DNA from: an uncultured beta proteobacterium
GTDB lineage: Bacteria; Pseudomonadota; Gammaproteobacteria; Burkholderiales; Burkholderiaceae_C
Reading direction: 5' to 3'
DNA: 7,173 nucleotides
Assembly (NCBI GenBank): GCA_903928325.1
Contig: CAIYQF010000213.1
Coordinates: 1-7,173, forward strand
The notes under the pieces were generated by a model. That model made no database searches. It saw only the letters and a list, made by a program, of their open reading frames with translations, and was not told where the DNA came from. The position numbers were made by a program, and so were the translations under genes. Positions 6,681-7,173 of this stretch are shown piece after piece. Numbering within the stretch: the first letter of the stretch is position 1; each line of letters begins with the position of its first letter.

Positions 6681-6711
6681 CATTTCTGAAAGTGTAGTTT
6701 CTGAGCTTGGG

Positions 6712-6733
6712 GACATTACCGGCCAGTAATGTC
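6712..6733. repeat. Perfect inverted repeat between the convergent Kazal-like and permease genes
   Basis: GACATTAC (6712-6719) and GTAATGTC (6726-6733) pair over eight bases around a six-base loop, CGGCCA. The hairpin lies 31 bases after the Kazal-like stop and 66 bases beyond the permease stop, where a bidirectional terminator would be expected. No T-run follows on either strand, so it is not a standard intrinsic terminator. It also marks the point where the sequence shifts from AT-rich to GC-rich, so it could be a junction remnant or a protein-binding site. Confidence 0.45.
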
Positions 6734-6799
6734 TGGTGCCAGTGCCTACGCAGTTGCGGCCTGCGGGTAAATGCGCGAGGACGCTGTCAGCAGGCTGCG

Positions 6800-7173
6800 C
6801 TACCAATCCTCCTTCACCGCCATCACCGCATCCTGCCCCGCAGCGCTGCGGCCTGACACCCAGGCAGTGGCTGTGCCTGCTGCCACTACCGCCCCGGCCA
6901 GGGCCAGCAGGCGCAGCCAGGGCACGCGCAGGTCCATGGTCCAGTGAAAGCTTTGCGGGTTGACGACAAACACCAGCACTGCGGCCACCGCCAGCCCCAG
7001 CGCCGTGCCCGCGATGGCGCCAAGCGTCGTCCAGGCGGCGCCTTCTAGGGCCAAAAGGCGCAGCACTTGCGCGCGACTCAAGCCCAGGTGCACCAGCAGG
7101 CCAAACTCTTTGCGCCGCGCCAGCACCTGCGCGCTGAAGCTTGCGGCTACGCCGAACAGGCCGATGCCAATGG
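6800..7173 (-). CDS. FtsX/MacB-like ABC transporter permease (C-terminal part; begins past the right edge)
   Basis: Reading leftwards from the window edge, an open frame of 123 residues ends at the TAG at 6802-6800. It opens with a membrane helix (IGIGLFGVAASFSAQVL), then the cytoplasmic motif ARRKEFGLLVHLGLSRAQVLRLLALEG, which is diagnostic of the FtsX-like permease domain (R-x-E-[FI]-G-x-L-x-x-L-G). Two further helices follow (TTLGAIAGTALGLAVAAVLVFVV and LLALAGAVVAAGTATAWVSG). The end is AVMAVKEDW. The segment NPQSFHWTMDL resembles those of permeases that I recall encoded beside AttH/CrtC-like genes. Such permeases work with a separate ATP-binding protein, and many act on lipoproteins or periplasmic substrates; the substrate is unknown here. 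The next gene on this strand is the AttH-like gene at 1668-547, but it is separated by the whole plus-strand block. Confidence 0.9.
   Translation of the reverse strand, partial: IGIGLFGVAASFSAQVLARRKEFGLLVHLGLSRAQVLRLLALEGAAWTTLGAIAGTALGLAVAAVLVFVVNPQSFHWTMDLRVPWLRLLALAGAVVAAGTATAWVSGRSAAGQDAVMAVKEDW

Noticed and set aside
1670..6799. Transposon or integron ends flanking the plus-strand block
   Set aside because: I found no transposase or integrase frame, no matching terminal inverted repeats at the two edges and no convincing target-site duplication, so a specific mobile element cannot be named.

Overview
The window looks like chromosome of a betaproteobacterium of the Burkholderiales, most likely Comamonadaceae-like. 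This rests on the high G+C of the flanking genes, the overall protein style, and a minus-strand cluster of a MacB/FtsX-type permease, an AttH/CrtC-like secreted lipocalin-fold protein and an MsbA-related ABC exporter. The taxonomic call is inference; there is no rRNA or other marker gene in the window.

Layout. At 1-431 (minus) is the N-terminal part of a half-size ABC exporter. At 547-1668 (minus) is a complete secreted AttH/CrtC-like protein with a Tat-type signal. Then comes a divergent plus-strand block: a short KdpD-like sensor kinase (1810-3345), its KdpE-like response regulator overlapping by 4 bases (3342-4034), a full-length Kup potassium transporter (4077-6017), a small CxxC/CxxC membrane protein (6041-6385) and a small secreted Kazal-like protein (6444-6680). 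From 6800 to the right edge (minus) is the C-terminus of an FtsX-like ABC permease.

How the genes may work together. The sensor kinase and regulator belong to the family that controls potassium uptake, but no kdpFABC pump is in the window. The next gene is the ion-driven potassium transporter Kup, so a two-component system controlling Kup is the simplest reading (inference). The kinase lacks the large cytoplasmic N-terminal KdpD and Usp domains and begins directly at the four-helix membrane domain.

The most notable large-scale structure is that the permease at the right edge and the AttH-like gene on the left are on the same strand and are of types often found side by side. They are separated here by the roughly 5 kb plus-strand block, which looks like an insertion into an ABC-permease/AttH operon. 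Base composition supports at least two layers. Sampled 60-base stretches give about 73% G+C in both flanking minus-strand genes, about 67% in the kinase, about 47% in kup and about 38% in the small membrane protein gene. The two small cysteine-containing proteins after kup are the least familiar part of the window. I found no RNA genes, insertion sequences, CRISPR array or origin, and no gene-free stretch longer than about 300 bases.
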